From Actinomycetota bacterium (GTDB lineage Bacteria; Actinomycetota; Geothermincolia; Geothermincolales; RBG-13-55-18): DNA of 64,000 bases. The DNA lies in the NCBI GenBank assembly GCA_003598015.1, contig QZKE01000066.1, positions 1 through 64,000 of the forward strand, written 5' to 3'. The notes below the pieces were generated by a model. That model ran no database searches and was not told the origin of the DNA. It was given only the letters and a program-made list of their open reading frames with translations. A program made the translations under genes and the position numbers. Below, piece after piece: positions 41,579 to 51,827 of the stretch (within the stretch, counting starts at the first letter, position 1; each line of letters starts with the position of its first letter).

Positions 41579-42064
41579 GTGATGGGGATGAAACATACGC
41601 TTTCGGTTCTGGTCGAGAACAAGCCCGGCGTGCTGGCCAGGGTAGCCGAACTCTTCGCGAGAAGGGGGTTCAATATCGAGAGCCTGGCCGTGGGCACCAC
41701 GGAGAAACCGGACATATCACGCATGACCATCGTCGTGGATGTGGAGGAGCACTCCCTGGAGCAAGTGCGCAAGCAACTGCACAAGCTCATCAACGTCATC
41801 GAGATCAGCGATCTCGATCCGGATTCCTCCGTGGCGCGGGAGCTGGTGCTGGCGAAGATAAAGGTGGATGCGGAGAACCGTTCCGAGGTTATCGAGATAG
41901 CGGACATCTTCCGGGGAAACATAATAGACGTATCGCGGGAGAGCATCATCGTCGAAGTCACCGGCAATGCATCCAAGCTGCGTGCCTTCGAGGACCTGCT
42001 CAAACCCTACGGCATCCGGGAGCTGGTGAGGACGGGCAAGGTAGCCCTGCCGCGAGGGAAATAG
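41579..42064 (+). CDS. ilvN: Acetolactate synthase small subunit
   Basis: KHTLSVLVENKPGVLARVAELFARRGFNIESLAVG. Confidence 0.96.
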   Translation: MMGMKHTLSVLVENKPGVLARVAELFARRGFNIESLAVGTTEKPDISRMTIVVDVEEHSLEQVRKQLHKLINVIEISDLDPDSSVARELVLAKIKVDAENRSEVIEIADIFRGNIIDVSRESIIVEVTGNASKLRAFEDLLKPYGIRELVRTGKVALPRGK

Positions 42065-42085
42065 AACCATAGGAGGAGGTAGGAG

Positions 42086-43081
42086 ATGGCGGAGATATAT
42101 TACGAGGATGACGCGGACCTTTCCCTCCTGGAGGGCAAGACGGTAGCCGTGATCGGATATGGGAGCCAGGGCCATGCGCACGCCTTGAACCTGCGCGACT
42201 CCGGCGTGCGGGTAGTGGTGGGCCTGCGCGAGGCCGATCCCGACCGCGCCAAGGCCGGGGAAGCCGGATTCGAGGTGCTGGGATTGAAGGAGGCGGCCGC
42301 CGCGGGAGACATCGTGGTGATGCTCGTACCCGACCAGTTCCAGAAAGAGGTCTACGAGGAGAGCGTCGAACCGGGGCTCGCGGAAGGCAACGCCCTCTTC
42401 TTCGCCCACGGCTTCAACATCCATTTCAACCAGATCATCCCCCCCGAGAACATCGACGTGATCATGGTGGCGCCCAAGGGGCCGGGCCATATCGTAAGGC
42501 GCATGTACGAGGAAGGCAGCGGGGTGCCTTCTCTGGTGGCGGTGTACCAGGATTATACCGGCCGGGCCCTGGGCATAGGGCTGGCCTACGCCAAGGGGCT
42601 GGGAGCGGCCCGCGCGGGGGTCATCAGGACCACCTTCCGCGAGGAGACCGAGACCGACCTCTTCGGGGAACAATGCGTGCTCTGCGGCGGCGTCACCGAG
42701 CTCATCCGGGCGGGGTTCGACACCCTGGTGGAGGCCGGCTACCAACCGGAGATAGCCTACTTCGAGTGCCTGCACGAACTCAAGCTCATCGTGGACCTCA
42801 TCTACGAACGCGGCATATCCTACATGCGCTACTCCATCAGCGACACCGCCGAATACGGCGACCTGACCCGCGGGCGGAGAATTATCACCGCAGAGACGCG
42901 AGCGGAGATGCGCCGCATCCTGGAAGAGGTGGTAAGCGGGGAGTTCGCGCGCGAGTGGATCCTCGAGAATCAGGCGGGGCGCCCCGTATACTACGCGTTG
43001 CGCCGCCGGGATGCCGCCCACGTCATCGAGCAGGTAGGACGCGAGCTGCGCTCCATGATGAGCTGGCTGCCCAAGGAATAA
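42086..43081 (+). CDS. ilvC: Ketol-acid reductoisomerase
   Basis: [62 protein letters not shown]. Confidence 0.97.
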   Translation: MAEIYYEDDADLSLLEGKTVAVIGYGSQGHAHALNLRDSGVRVVVGLREADPDRAKAGEAGFEVLGLKEAAAAGDIVVMLVPDQFQKEVYEESVEPGLAEGNALFFAHGFNIHFNQIIPPENIDVIMVAPKGPGHIVRRMYEEGSGVPSLVAVYQDYTGRALGIGLAYAKGLGAARAGVIRTTFREETETDLFGEQCVLCGGVTELIRAGFDTLVEAGYQPEIAYFECLHELKLIVDLIYERGISYMRYSISDTAEYGDLTRGRRIITAETRAEMRRILEEVVSGEFAREWILENQAGRPVYYALRRRDAAHVIEQVGRELRSMMSWLPKE

Positions 43082-43242
43082 CCGGGTTTTGTTGCGGAAA
43101 CGGACCGAACCCCGGGTATGACGCAGAAGAGCGTTTTGTGATAACTTAAAGTTGCGAGGCTCCTCGGGCTTCGCGGCCTTACAAGAAGCCTGAAGTGAAA
43201 ACCAGGATAAGGAATAGCGGTGAAGGTTACTCTGAAATCGTG

Positions 43243-43298
43243 GGGGTCAGGTCTTTCATCTTGCATACCCGGGAATGCAAAATGAAAGACCTGACCCC
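43243..43298. repeat. 56-bp near-perfect palindrome (GGGGTCAGGTCTTTCAT family)
   Basis: GGGGTCAGGTCTTTCATCTTGCATACCCGGGAATGCAAAATGAAAGACCTGACCCC. Confidence 0.95.
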
Positions 43299-43317
43299 TA
43301 AATAGAGGAGGTAGGAG

Positions 43318-44484
43318 ATGATTCGTAAAGAATACCTGATGACCCCCGGGCCGACGCCCATCCCTCATCAGGTGAGCCTGGTGCAGGCCGAGCCTATTAT
43401 CCACCACCGCACCCCGGCCTATACCGAGCTGTTCGTGCGCATGGTGGAAGGCCTGAAGAAAGTCCTGTTTACCGGCAACGACGTGCTCACCTTCGCGGCT
43501 TCGGGAACGGGGGCCATGGAGGGGGCGGTGTCCAACTGCTTCAGCCCCGGGGACCGCGTGCTGGTGGCGGCGGGAGGCAAGTTCGGACAGCGCTTTGCCG
43601 AGATCGCCAAGGTCTACAGCCTCGAGGTGGAGTCCTATGAATATCCCTGGGATGAAGCGGCGGACCCCGCGATCATCGCGCGCCTGCTCGAGGAGAAACC
43701 GGATATAAAAGGGGTGTTCGTGACCCACAGCGAGACCTCCACGGGGGTGGTGAACGACATCAGGGCCATCGGGAAGGTGGTGAAGGATACCCCCGCCATC
43801 CTCGTGGTCGATTCCATAAGCGGTGCGGGAGCCCTGGAACTGCGCACCGATGCATGGAACATCGACGTCCTGGTGACAGGGTCACAGAAAGCCCTGATGA
43901 CCCCACCCGGCCTGGCGGCGGCGGCGGTCAGTCCCAAGGCATGGGAAATGGTGGAGAAGGCGGAGTCCCCGGCGTATTATTTCTGCTTCCTGAAGACGCG
44001 CAAGAAATACGATTCGGACAACCCGGAGTCGCCCTACACGCCGGCCGTCAGCCTGGTCAAGGCGATGTCCACCGCCACCGATCTCCTGCTCGAGGAGGGG
44101 ATGGAGGCGGCCTGGGAGAGGCATCGCATCCTGGCCATGTGCACCCGGGCGGCGGTGGAGGCTATGGGGTTGGAGCTGTTTCCCAAGACTCTGGACCGCG
44201 CCTACGCGGTGACGGCGGTGAAGGCACCCGAGGGCATAGGTGGGGGGGATATCGTCAAACATATGAACCGCGTACATGGCGTGATCATCGCGGGCGGGCA
44301 GGACAGGCTGAAAGGGCGGATATTCCGCATCGGACACGTGGGATATTACAACTTCTTCGATATGGTGCTGGCGCTGTCAGCCCTCGAGATGACCTTGTCG
44401 GAACTGGGATTCCCCCTCGAGTTGGGCGCAGGCATAGCCGCGGCGGAGAGGGTATACTTGGAGATGACGTCCAGCTCCGGATAA
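43318..44484 (+). CDS. Class V aminotransferase (alanine-glyoxylate/serine-pyruvate type)
   Basis: MTPGPTPIPHQVSLVQAEPIIHHRTPAY, VTGSQKALMTPPGLA (PLP Lys). Confidence 0.9.
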   Translation: MIRKEYLMTPGPTPIPHQVSLVQAEPIIHHRTPAYTELFVRMVEGLKKVLFTGNDVLTFAASGTGAMEGAVSNCFSPGDRVLVAAGGKFGQRFAEIAKVYSLEVESYEYPWDEAADPAIIARLLEEKPDIKGVFVTHSETSTGVVNDIRAIGKVVKDTPAILVVDSISGAGALELRTDAWNIDVLVTGSQKALMTPPGLAAAAVSPKAWEMVEKAESPAYYFCFLKTRKKYDSDNPESPYTPAVSLVKAMSTATDLLLEEGMEAAWERHRILAMCTRAAVEAMGLELFPKTLDRAYAVTAVKAPEGIGGGDIVKHMNRVHGVIIAGGQDRLKGRIFRIGHVGYYNFFDMVLALSALEMTLSELGFPLELGAGIAAAERVYLEMTSSSG

Positions 44485-44585
44485 TGGCGGAGACCAGCGG
44501 TAATGCGTCAGGGAGGCCGAGCGCGGCGGAGCGATCGTAGGATACCGGAGGAAAGCGTTCCCGGAGGATAGAGGAGAATAGGGTT

Positions 44586-46178
44586 ATGGAAGAACCGGCC
44601 CGTATCCTGATCAAAGAGAAGATAGCGACGGCGGGAGTGGAGTTGCTGCGCAAGGATTTCGAGGTGGATTTCGTGCCCGACATGTCCCGCGAAGAGATGC
44701 TCGAGTGTATAGGAGAGTACGAAGGGCTTATCGTGCGATCGGCGACCAAGGTGGACGCGGAGGTCATTCAGGCCGCCAGGCAGATGAAGGTGATAGGACG
44801 TGCCGGGGTGGGCGTGGACAACATCGACGTGGAGGCGGCCACCAAGCGCGGGATAATGGTCATCAACGCCCCCCAGAGCAATATCATCTCCGCCGCGGAA
44901 CAGACCATGGCGCTGCTCATGGCCATGTGCCGCAACGTGCCGGAGGCGGTGGGCTCGCTGCGCGAAAGGTGCTGGGACCGTAAGAAGTTCGAGGGCGTGG
45001 AGCTCTACCACAAGGTGATGGGTATAGTGGGCCTGGGACGCATCGGGACCCTGGTGGCGCATCGCTGTCTCGCCTTCGGGATGCAGGTCATCGCCTACGA
45101 CCCCTACGTCTCCGAGGAGAAAGGGAAGAAACTCGGTGTCGAACTGGTCTCGGAGCTCGAAGAACTGCTGGACCAGGCGGACTTCATCACCGTGCATCTG
45201 CCCAAGACCCCCGAGACATACCACCTCCTGGGGGAGGAGGCTTTCGCGAAGATGAAGGACGGTGTGCGCATACTCAACGTGGCCAGGGGAGGCATCATCG
45301 ACGAGGACGCTCTCCTGGCGGCGCTGGACTCCGGCAAGGTCGCGGCCGCGGCTCTGGACGTGTTCGAGAAGGAGCCGGCCACGGAGTGCCCCCTCATCGG
45401 GCACCCCGGAGTGATCGCCACCCCGCACCTGGGTGCTTCCACCCAGGAGGCGCAAGACCGCGCCGGTACCATGATCGCGGAGTTCGTGCGTTTGGCCCTC
45501 AAAGGGGAGTTCGTAGCCAACGTGGTCAACCTGCCGGTGCCGGCGGAGGTGGACGAGTCCGTGCGTCTCTTCATGCCCCTGGCGGAGAAACTGGGTCTGC
45601 TCCTCACCTACCTGGTGGAGGGGCACGTTGACGAGATAGAGGTCGAGTACCTGGGCGGGCTGGCGGGCAACGAGACGGGAGTGCTCACGGTTGCCGTACT
45701 CAAGGGCTTCTTCCAGAAGGTCGTCTTCGAGCCGGTCAATTATATCAACGCCCCCATCTTCGCCAGGGAACGGGGCATCGCCGTGCGCGAGACCAAGTCC
45801 GAGCAGACCCGGGACTACGTGAACCTGATCATGGTGCGCGGCCGCCGCGACGGCGACGATGTGGCGGTGGGGGGTACGCTGGTCGGCTTGTCCAACGCGG
45901 AGCGCTTCGTCCATGTCTACGAATACGACATAGACTTGAGTCCATCGCAGTACATGGCCTTTTTCCGCTACGCGGATATCCCGGGTATGATCGGAAAGAT
46001 CGGAACCATCCTGGGGAATCACGACATCAACATCGCTCACATGCAGGTGGGCAGGCGCAAGATAAGCGGGGAGGCGGTTATGGGCATCAACGTGGACACC
46101 CCCATTTCGGAGGACGTGATGGAGGAGATACGCAGGGTAACCGACGTGAAGGACAGCAAGTTCATAATATTATGGTGA
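44586..46178 (+). CDS. serA: D-3-phosphoglycerate dehydrogenase, long form with ASB and ACT domains
   Basis: IGRAGVGVDNIDVEAATKRGIMVINAPQSNIISAAEQTMALLMA; C-terminal ACT. Confidence 0.95.
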   Translation: MEEPARILIKEKIATAGVELLRKDFEVDFVPDMSREEMLECIGEYEGLIVRSATKVDAEVIQAARQMKVIGRAGVGVDNIDVEAATKRGIMVINAPQSNIISAAEQTMALLMAMCRNVPEAVGSLRERCWDRKKFEGVELYHKVMGIVGLGRIGTLVAHRCLAFGMQVIAYDPYVSEEKGKKLGVELVSELEELLDQADFITVHLPKTPETYHLLGEEAFAKMKDGVRILNVARGGIIDEDALLAALDSGKVAAAALDVFEKEPATECPLIGHPGVIATPHLGASTQEAQDRAGTMIAEFVRLALKGEFVANVVNLPVPAEVDESVRLFMPLAEKLGLLLTYLVEGHVDEIEVEYLGGLAGNETGVLTVAVLKGFFQKVVFEPVNYINAPIFARERGIAVRETKSEQTRDYVNLIMVRGRRDGDDVAVGGTLVGLSNAERFVHVYEYDIDLSPSQYMAFFRYADIPGMIGKIGTILGNHDINIAHMQVGRRKISGEAVMGINVDTPISEDVMEEIRRVTDVKDSKFIILW

Positions 46179-46199
46179 GAATACGGGGAGGGTAGGCCA

Positions 46200-47834
46200 A
46201 TGACGCAAAGGATATATATCTTCGATACCACGCTGCGGGACGGAGAGCAGGCACCGGGGATCAGCCTGAACCAGAGGGAGAAAGTAGAGATCGCCGAGCA
46301 GCTTGCGCGCCTTGAAGTCGATGCCATCGAGGCCGGGTTCCCCGTCTCCAGCCCGTCCGAATTCGAGGCGGTGAAGTCCATCGCCAAGAACGTCAAGGGG
46401 CCGGTTATCTGTGCCCTGTCCCGTACCGACCGCAACGACATCGACTGGGCCTGGGAAGCCCTGATGTTCGCGGAGCGGCCCCTCATCCATACTTTCATCT
46501 CGACCTCCGAGTACCACATGAAATACCAGCTCAAGAAGACTCCCAAGCAGGTACTGGAGATGGCCAGAGACGCGGTGGCATACGCGCGCAAGTATACGGA
46601 GAACGTCGAGTTCTCGGCCATGGACGCCACGCGTTCGGATCCCAAGTTCCTCTACGAGGTATATGCGGCGGCCATCAAGGCGGGAGCCACGGTGATCAAT
46701 GTCCCGGATACGGTGGGCTACGCCGTCCCCGACGAGTTCGCGGTGCTGGTCGAGGGGATAATGAACAACGTCCCGGGCATAGAGGACGTTATGGTGAGCG
46801 TACACTGCCACAACGACCTGGGCCTGGCGGTGGCTAATTCCCTGGCTGCGGCCCGGGTGGGAGCACGCCAGATCGAGTGCGCCATCAACGGCCTCGGGGA
46901 GCGCGCCGGCAACTGCTCCCTGGAGGAGATAGTGATGATCATCAACACCCGCAAGGACGCGACGGACCTGACCACCGGCATCAATACCCGCGAGATATAC
47001 CAGGCATCGCGGCTGGTCTCCATGCTCACAGGCTACAACGTGCAGCCCAACAAGGCGGTGGTGGGGGACAACGCCTTCGCCCACGAATCGGGCATCCACC
47101 AGGATGGGGTGCTCAAGCACCGGGAGACCTACGAGATCATGCAGCCCGAGGATGTAGGCCTGGTGGAGTCGGAGATTTACCTGGGCAAGCATTCCGGCCG
47201 GCACGCCCTCAAGACCAAGCTCGAGGAGATGGGGTTTTACCTCGACGACAATGGACTGGAGAGGGCTTTTATCCGCTTCAAGGAGCTGGCGGGCAAGAAG
47301 AAAGAGGTCGCGGTCAAAGACCTGGAGGCCATCGCGCTGGACGAGATCCGCACCCTGGAGGAGCTTTTCCAGCTCGAATACATGCAGTCCTCCTCGGGAA
47401 CCGGCGCCATCCCCATCGCGGCGGTGAAGCTCTCTCGCGAGAACAAGGGTTTCGAGGCCACCTCCACCGGGGATGGCCAGGTGGATGCGGTGTGCAGGGC
47501 TATCCTCAAGGCCGCCAAAGTGAGGGCGAAGCTGAAGGCTTACCAGGTACAGGCTATCACCAAGGGCCTGGATGCCATGGGCGACGTCACCGTCAAGCTG
47601 GACATCGAGGGTCACGAGGTGGTAGGACGCGGCGTCAGTCCCGACATCATCGAGGCCAGTGCCCGTGCCTACGTCAACGCCATAAACCGTGCGGTGCAGA
47701 AGGGCCTCATGGAGAAGAAGAAACTGGCTCGCCAGGCCAGGTCCACGAGCGCCGCGAAGAAGCCCGCCGCGAAGAAGCCCGCGGCGAAGAAGCCCGCGGC
47801 GAAGAAGCCCGCGGCCAAGAGGCCCAGGAAATAG
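46200..47834 (+). CDS. leuA: 2-isopropylmalate synthase with Lys/Ala/Pro repeat tail
   Basis: IFDTTLRDGEQAPGISLNQREKVEIAEQLARLEVDAIEAGFPVSSPSEFEAV; tail AAKKPAAKKPAAKKPAAKKPAAKRPRK. Confidence 0.95.
   Translation: MTQRIYIFDTTLRDGEQAPGISLNQREKVEIAEQLARLEVDAIEAGFPVSSPSEFEAVKSIAKNVKGPVICALSRTDRNDIDWAWEALMFAERPLIHTFISTSEYHMKYQLKKTPKQVLEMARDAVAYARKYTENVEFSAMDATRSDPKFLYEVYAAAIKAGATVINVPDTVGYAVPDEFAVLVEGIMNNVPGIEDVMVSVHCHNDLGLAVANSLAAARVGARQIECAINGLGERAGNCSLEEIVMIINTRKDATDLTTGINTREIYQASRLVSMLTGYNVQPNKAVVGDNAFAHESGIHQDGVLKHRETYEIMQPEDVGLVESEIYLGKHSGRHALKTKLEEMGFYLDDNGLERAFIRFKELAGKKKEVAVKDLEAIALDEIRTLEELFQLEYMQSSSGTGAIPIAAVKLSRENKGFEATSTGDGQVDAVCRAILKAAKVRAKLKAYQVQAITKGLDAMGDVTVKLDIEGHEVVGRGVSPDIIEASARAYVNAINRAVQKGLMEKKKLARQARSTSAAKKPAAKKPAAKKPAAKKPAAKRPRK
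47751..47825 (+). repeat. In-frame 15-bp minisatellite (5 units) encoding AAKKP repeats
   Basis: gccgcgaagaagccc x2, gcggcgaagaagccc x2, gcggccaagaggccc. Confidence 0.98.
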
Positions 47835-47855
47835 ACCACTTTCAGGTGAAACCGC

Positions 47856-49121
47856 ATGGGATGTACCATAACCGAGAAGATACTCGCGTGGCATTGTGGC
47901 CGCGATGAGGTGCAGCCGGGAGAGCTTGTCAATGCGCGCGTGGACCTCGTCCTCGCCAACGATATCACCGCACCCCTGGCCATAGAGGCATTCCGCGCCA
48001 TGGGGGCGAAGCAGGTGTTCGACCCCGCCAGGGTAGTGCTGGTGCCGGATCACTTCGCTCCCGCCCGGGACATACTCGCCGCGGAGAACTGCGCCATGAT
48101 CAGGGATTTCGCGCGCGAGCTGGGATTGGAGCATTACTACGAGGTGGGCAGGGTAGGCATCGAACACGTCCTCCTGCCCGAGGAAGGCCTGGTGCTCCCG
48201 GGCGAACTCATCGTGGGCGCCGACTCGCACACCTGCACCTACGGCGCCCTGGGCGCTTTTTCCACGGGGATGGGCTCGACCGACGCGGCCATGGCCATGG
48301 CCCTGGGGGAGGTATGGCTGCGCGTCCCGGAGAGCATGCGCCTGGTCTACGGCGGCGAGCTCGCGCCCTGGGTGGGAGGAAAGGACCTCATCCTGCATAC
48401 CATCGGACGCATCGGGGTGGACGGCGCCCGCTATCGCTCCATGGAGTTCTGCGGCCCGGCCATAGAGGCGCTCTCCATGCAGGGGAGGTTCACCATGGCC
48501 AACATGGCGGTGGAGGCGGGGGCCAAGAACGGCATCTTCGCCGTAGACGGCAAGACCCGCTCCTGGCTGGAGAAGAGGGCGCGGCGCGACTACCGCGTCT
48601 TCGAGAGCGATGCCGACGCCTCATACGCGGAGGAATTGAGTTTCGACGTGAGCGCGCTCGAGCCGCAGGTGGCATTCCCGCACCTGCCCTCCAACGTGCG
48701 CCCCATCTCGCAGGCCGGGGAGGTCAAGATCGATCAGGTGGTTATCGGCTCCTGTACCAACGGATGGCTGGAGGACATGGAGACGGCCGCCCGCATCCTG
48801 GAGGGGAGGGAAGTGCATCCCCACGTCAGGGTGATCGTCTTTCCGGGAACACCCAAGATAAAACTGGAGATGATCCGCCGCGGCTGGATGGAGACCTTTA
48901 TCCAGGCCGGGGCGGTGGTGAGCACCCCCACATGTGGGCCCTGCCTGGGCGGGCACATGGGGGTGATCGCCGCGGGCGAGAGGGCGGTATCTACCACCAA
49001 CCGCAACTTCGTGGGCCGCATGGGCCACAAGGAAGGGGAGGTCTACCTCACCGGACCCGCCGTGGCGGCGGCATCCGCTGTGACCGGCAGGCTCAGCGAC
49101 CCCAGGGAGGTGATGGGATGA
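47856..49121 (+). CDS. leuC: 3-isopropylmalate dehydratase large subunit (second set, leu operon)
   Basis: GADSHTCTYGALGAFSTGMGSTDAAMAMALGEVW, IGSCTNGWLEDMETAARIL; between leuA and leuD. Confidence 0.95.
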   Translation: MGCTITEKILAWHCGRDEVQPGELVNARVDLVLANDITAPLAIEAFRAMGAKQVFDPARVVLVPDHFAPARDILAAENCAMIRDFARELGLEHYYEVGRVGIEHVLLPEEGLVLPGELIVGADSHTCTYGALGAFSTGMGSTDAAMAMALGEVWLRVPESMRLVYGGELAPWVGGKDLILHTIGRIGVDGARYRSMEFCGPAIEALSMQGRFTMANMAVEAGAKNGIFAVDGKTRSWLEKRARRDYRVFESDADASYAEELSFDVSALEPQVAFPHLPSNVRPISQAGEVKIDQVVIGSCTNGWLEDMETAARILEGREVHPHVRVIVFPGTPKIKLEMIRRGWMETFIQAGAVVSTPTCGPCLGGHMGVIAAGERAVSTTNRNFVGRMGHKEGEVYLTGPAVAAASAVTGRLSDPREVMG

Positions 49122-49627
49122 TGGACTCGCTGATCCTGGAGGGAAAGGCCTGGCGTTACGGGCGCGATATCGATACGGACGCGATCATCCCCGCCCGCCA
49201 CCTGGCACTGAAGGATCCCGCCGAGCTCGGTGCGCATTGCCTGGAGGACCTCGACCCCAAGTTCGTGAGGCGGGTGCGCGAGGGGGATTTCATCGTGGCG
49301 GAGGAGAACTTCGGCTCCGGTTCCTCGCGGGAGCATGCCCCCCTGGCCATCAAGGGATGCGGCGTATCCTGCGTCATCGCCGCCTCCTTCGCGAGGATCT
49401 TCTACCGCAATGCCATCAACGTCGGGCTGCCCATCCTGGAATGCCCGCAGGCCGTGGAGGATATCGGCAGGGGAGACCGCCTGCGCGTCAATCTGGAGAA
49501 GGGCACGGTGGAGAATCTCTCGACGGGGAATACGTTTCAGGCACAACCCTTCCCGGAATTCATGCGCGAGATAATCTCCCTGGGTGGGCTGGTACAATAC
49601 GTGAAGAAACGCCTGCAATCCGGCTGA
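49118..49627 (+). CDS. leuD: 3-isopropylmalate dehydratase small subunit
   Basis: GRDIDTDAIIPARHLALKDPAELGAHCLEDLDPKF, ENFGSGSSREHAPLAIKGCGVSCVIAASFARIFYRNAINVGLP. Confidence 0.95.
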   Translation: MMDSLILEGKAWRYGRDIDTDAIIPARHLALKDPAELGAHCLEDLDPKFVRRVREGDFIVAEENFGSGSSREHAPLAIKGCGVSCVIAASFARIFYRNAINVGLPILECPQAVEDIGRGDRLRVNLEKGTVENLSTGNTFQAQPFPEFMREIISLGGLVQYVKKRLQSG

Positions 49628-49725
49628 CGCGGGCCGGGGCGCGGGCGAGCAGGCCGCGGTCACGGGGCAAGCCCTCCCCATATGGCCGCTGGTATGCGCC
49701 GGCGAAATAGAAGGATCGAAAAACA

Positions 49726-50802
49726 TTGACGCGAGGTGAGAGGATGTACAAGATTGCGGTGATCCCCGGCGACGGCACCGGCCCGGAGGTGGCGCGGGAG
49801 GGGGTCAAGGTCCTGGAGGCCATAGCCGGAGTCGCCGGGTTCGACTACGATACGAGATTCTTCGCCTACGGCGGCGACCGCTACCTGGAAACAGGCGTGG
49901 TGCTCGACGACGAAGAACTGGAGGAGCTGCGAGCTTTCGACGCCATCTTCCTCGGCGCCATAGGCCATCCCGGCGTAAAGCCCGGCATCCTGGAGCAGGG
50001 CATCCTGCTGCGCATCCGCTTCGCCCTGGACCAGTACATCAACCTGCGCCCGGTCAAGCTCTTCCCCGGCGTGGACTGCCCCCTCAAGGACAAGGGTCCC
50101 GAGGATATAGACTTCGTGGTGGTGCGCGAGAACACCGAGGGGCTCTACGCGGGCACGGGCGGCTTTCTACGCAAGGGCACCCCCGAGGAAGTAGCGGTGC
50201 AGGAGAGCGTGAACACGCGCAAGGGGGTGGAGCGCTGCCTGCGTTTCGCCTACGAGTATTGCCGCCGCCGCGACCGGGACCGCAAGCTCACCCTGTGCGG
50301 CAAGACCAACGTGCTCACCTACGCCTGGGACCTGTGGGAGCGGACCTTCGAGGAACTGGCACCCGAGTACCCGGATATCGCCACCGACTACGCCCACGTG
50401 GACGCCATCTGTATGTGGTTCGTGAAGAACCCGGAATGGTTCGACGTGGTGGTCACGGACAACATGTTCGGAGACATCATCACCGACCTGGGGGCCATGA
50501 TCCAGGGCGGCATGGGCATCGCCGCGGGAGGCAACATCAATCCCGAGGGCACGTCCATGTTCGAGCCCATCGGGGGATCGGCGCCCAAGTATACGGGCAA
50601 GGACGTCATCAATCCCCTGGCGGCCATCTGCGCCGTGCAGATGATGCTGGACCACCTGGAGGAGAGGAGCGCCGCCGACAGGGTGGAGCGGGCCGTGATA
50701 CGCGTGTGTTCACGGGACCTGGAGTCCCTCTCCGCGGGCAGAATGGGGAAGTCCACTTCAGAGGTGGGGGATCTTGTCGTAAAATACATCAAAGAAGAAT
50801 AA
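49726..50802 (+). CDS. leuB: 3-isopropylmalate dehydrogenase
   Basis: IAVIPGDGTGPEVAREGVKVLEAI, VVRENTEGLYAGTGG, TDNMFGDIITDLGAMIQGGMGIAAGGNINPEG. Confidence 0.92.
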   Translation: MTRGERMYKIAVIPGDGTGPEVAREGVKVLEAIAGVAGFDYDTRFFAYGGDRYLETGVVLDDEELEELRAFDAIFLGAIGHPGVKPGILEQGILLRIRFALDQYINLRPVKLFPGVDCPLKDKGPEDIDFVVVRENTEGLYAGTGGFLRKGTPEEVAVQESVNTRKGVERCLRFAYEYCRRRDRDRKLTLCGKTNVLTYAWDLWERTFEELAPEYPDIATDYAHVDAICMWFVKNPEWFDVVVTDNMFGDIITDLGAMIQGGMGIAAGGNINPEGTSMFEPIGGSAPKYTGKDVINPLAAICAVQMMLDHLEERSAADRVERAVIRVCSRDLESLSAGRMGKSTSEVGDLVVKYIKEE

Positions 50803-50860
50803 AGGGAAGCCGGTGCGGCAGGCACCGGCCATCCTGGGGAATAGAGCGGAAGGAGTTTAG

Positions 50861-51778
50861 ATGCCGATCCCGGAAGTCGAGAAGATCTGGATGGATGGTG
50901 AGCTCGTGGATTGGGCGGATGCCAAGATCCACATCCTCACCCATACCCTGCACTACGGTTCGGGGGTGTTCGAGGGTATCCGCGCCTACGAGACCCCGCG
51001 CGGCGCGGCCGTATTCCGCCTGGGGGATCACATCAAGCGTCTCTACCGTTCCGCGTCCATATACCATATGCCCATCCCCTTTACTCCCGAGGAGCTCATC
51101 GAGGCCACCAAGGTGGTCATCAGGGCAAACGGGCTGAAGAGCTGCTATATCCGCCCCATCGCCATCCGCGGCTATGGCGAGATGGGCCTGCACCCGCTGG
51201 CGGCACCGGTGAACGTGGCCATCGCTGTGTGGCCGTGGGGAGCTTACCTGGGCGAGGAGGGTATCAAGCATGGCGTGATGGCCAAGGTATCTTCGTTCCG
51301 CCGCAACGAGTCCAACTCCATACCCACCGCGGCCAAGGCCACCGGGCAGTATCTCAACTCCATCCTGGCCAAGATGGAGGTGGTGGAGGCCGGATACGAC
51401 GAGGCCGTGCTCCTCAACATGCACGGCCACGTGGCGGACGGAGCGGGGGAGAACATCTTCGTGGTGCGAGGCGGCGCGCTGCTGACTCCGCCCACCACCG
51501 CGGGAGCCCTGGAGGGGGTAACCCGCGACTCGGTCATGCGCATCGCGGAGGATTCCAATATCCCCTGCCGCGAGAAGGACCTGGCGCGCACCGACCTCTA
51601 CACCGCCGAAGAGGCATTCTTCACCGGGACAGCAGCAGAAGTCGTGCCCATACGCGAGGTAGACGATCGCGTCATCGGAGAGCCGGGCCCGATCACCCGG
51701 CGTATACAGGACAAGTTCTTCGAGATCGTCAAGGGCCTGGAGAAAGAGTACGAGCACTGGCTGGAATACGTGGACTAG
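50861..51778 (+). CDS. ilvE: Branched-chain amino acid aminotransferase
   Basis: WMDGELVDWADAKIHILTHTLHYGSGVFEGIRAYETPRG, GYDEAVLLNMHGHVADGAGENIFVVRGG. Confidence 0.96.
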   Translation: MPIPEVEKIWMDGELVDWADAKIHILTHTLHYGSGVFEGIRAYETPRGAAVFRLGDHIKRLYRSASIYHMPIPFTPEELIEATKVVIRANGLKSCYIRPIAIRGYGEMGLHPLAAPVNVAIAVWPWGAYLGEEGIKHGVMAKVSSFRRNESNSIPTAAKATGQYLNSILAKMEVVEAGYDEAVLLNMHGHVADGAGENIFVVRGGALLTPPTTAGALEGVTRDSVMRIAEDSNIPCREKDLARTDLYTAEEAFFTGTAAEVVPIREVDDRVIGEPGPITRRIQDKFFEIVKGLEKEYEHWLEYVD

Positions 51779-51827
51779 GCTTCGATAAAGCGCCCGCACA
51801 CGCATCCGTACCTTTGGAGGATACAGA

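Noticed and set aside
44508-46040. 510-aa antisense ORF
   Set aside because: Shadow ORF opposite serA
46170-48398. 742-aa antisense ORF
   Set aside because: Shadow ORF opposite leuA/leuC; its RGLLRRGLLRRGLLRGGLL repeat is just the antisense of the AAKKP minisatellite
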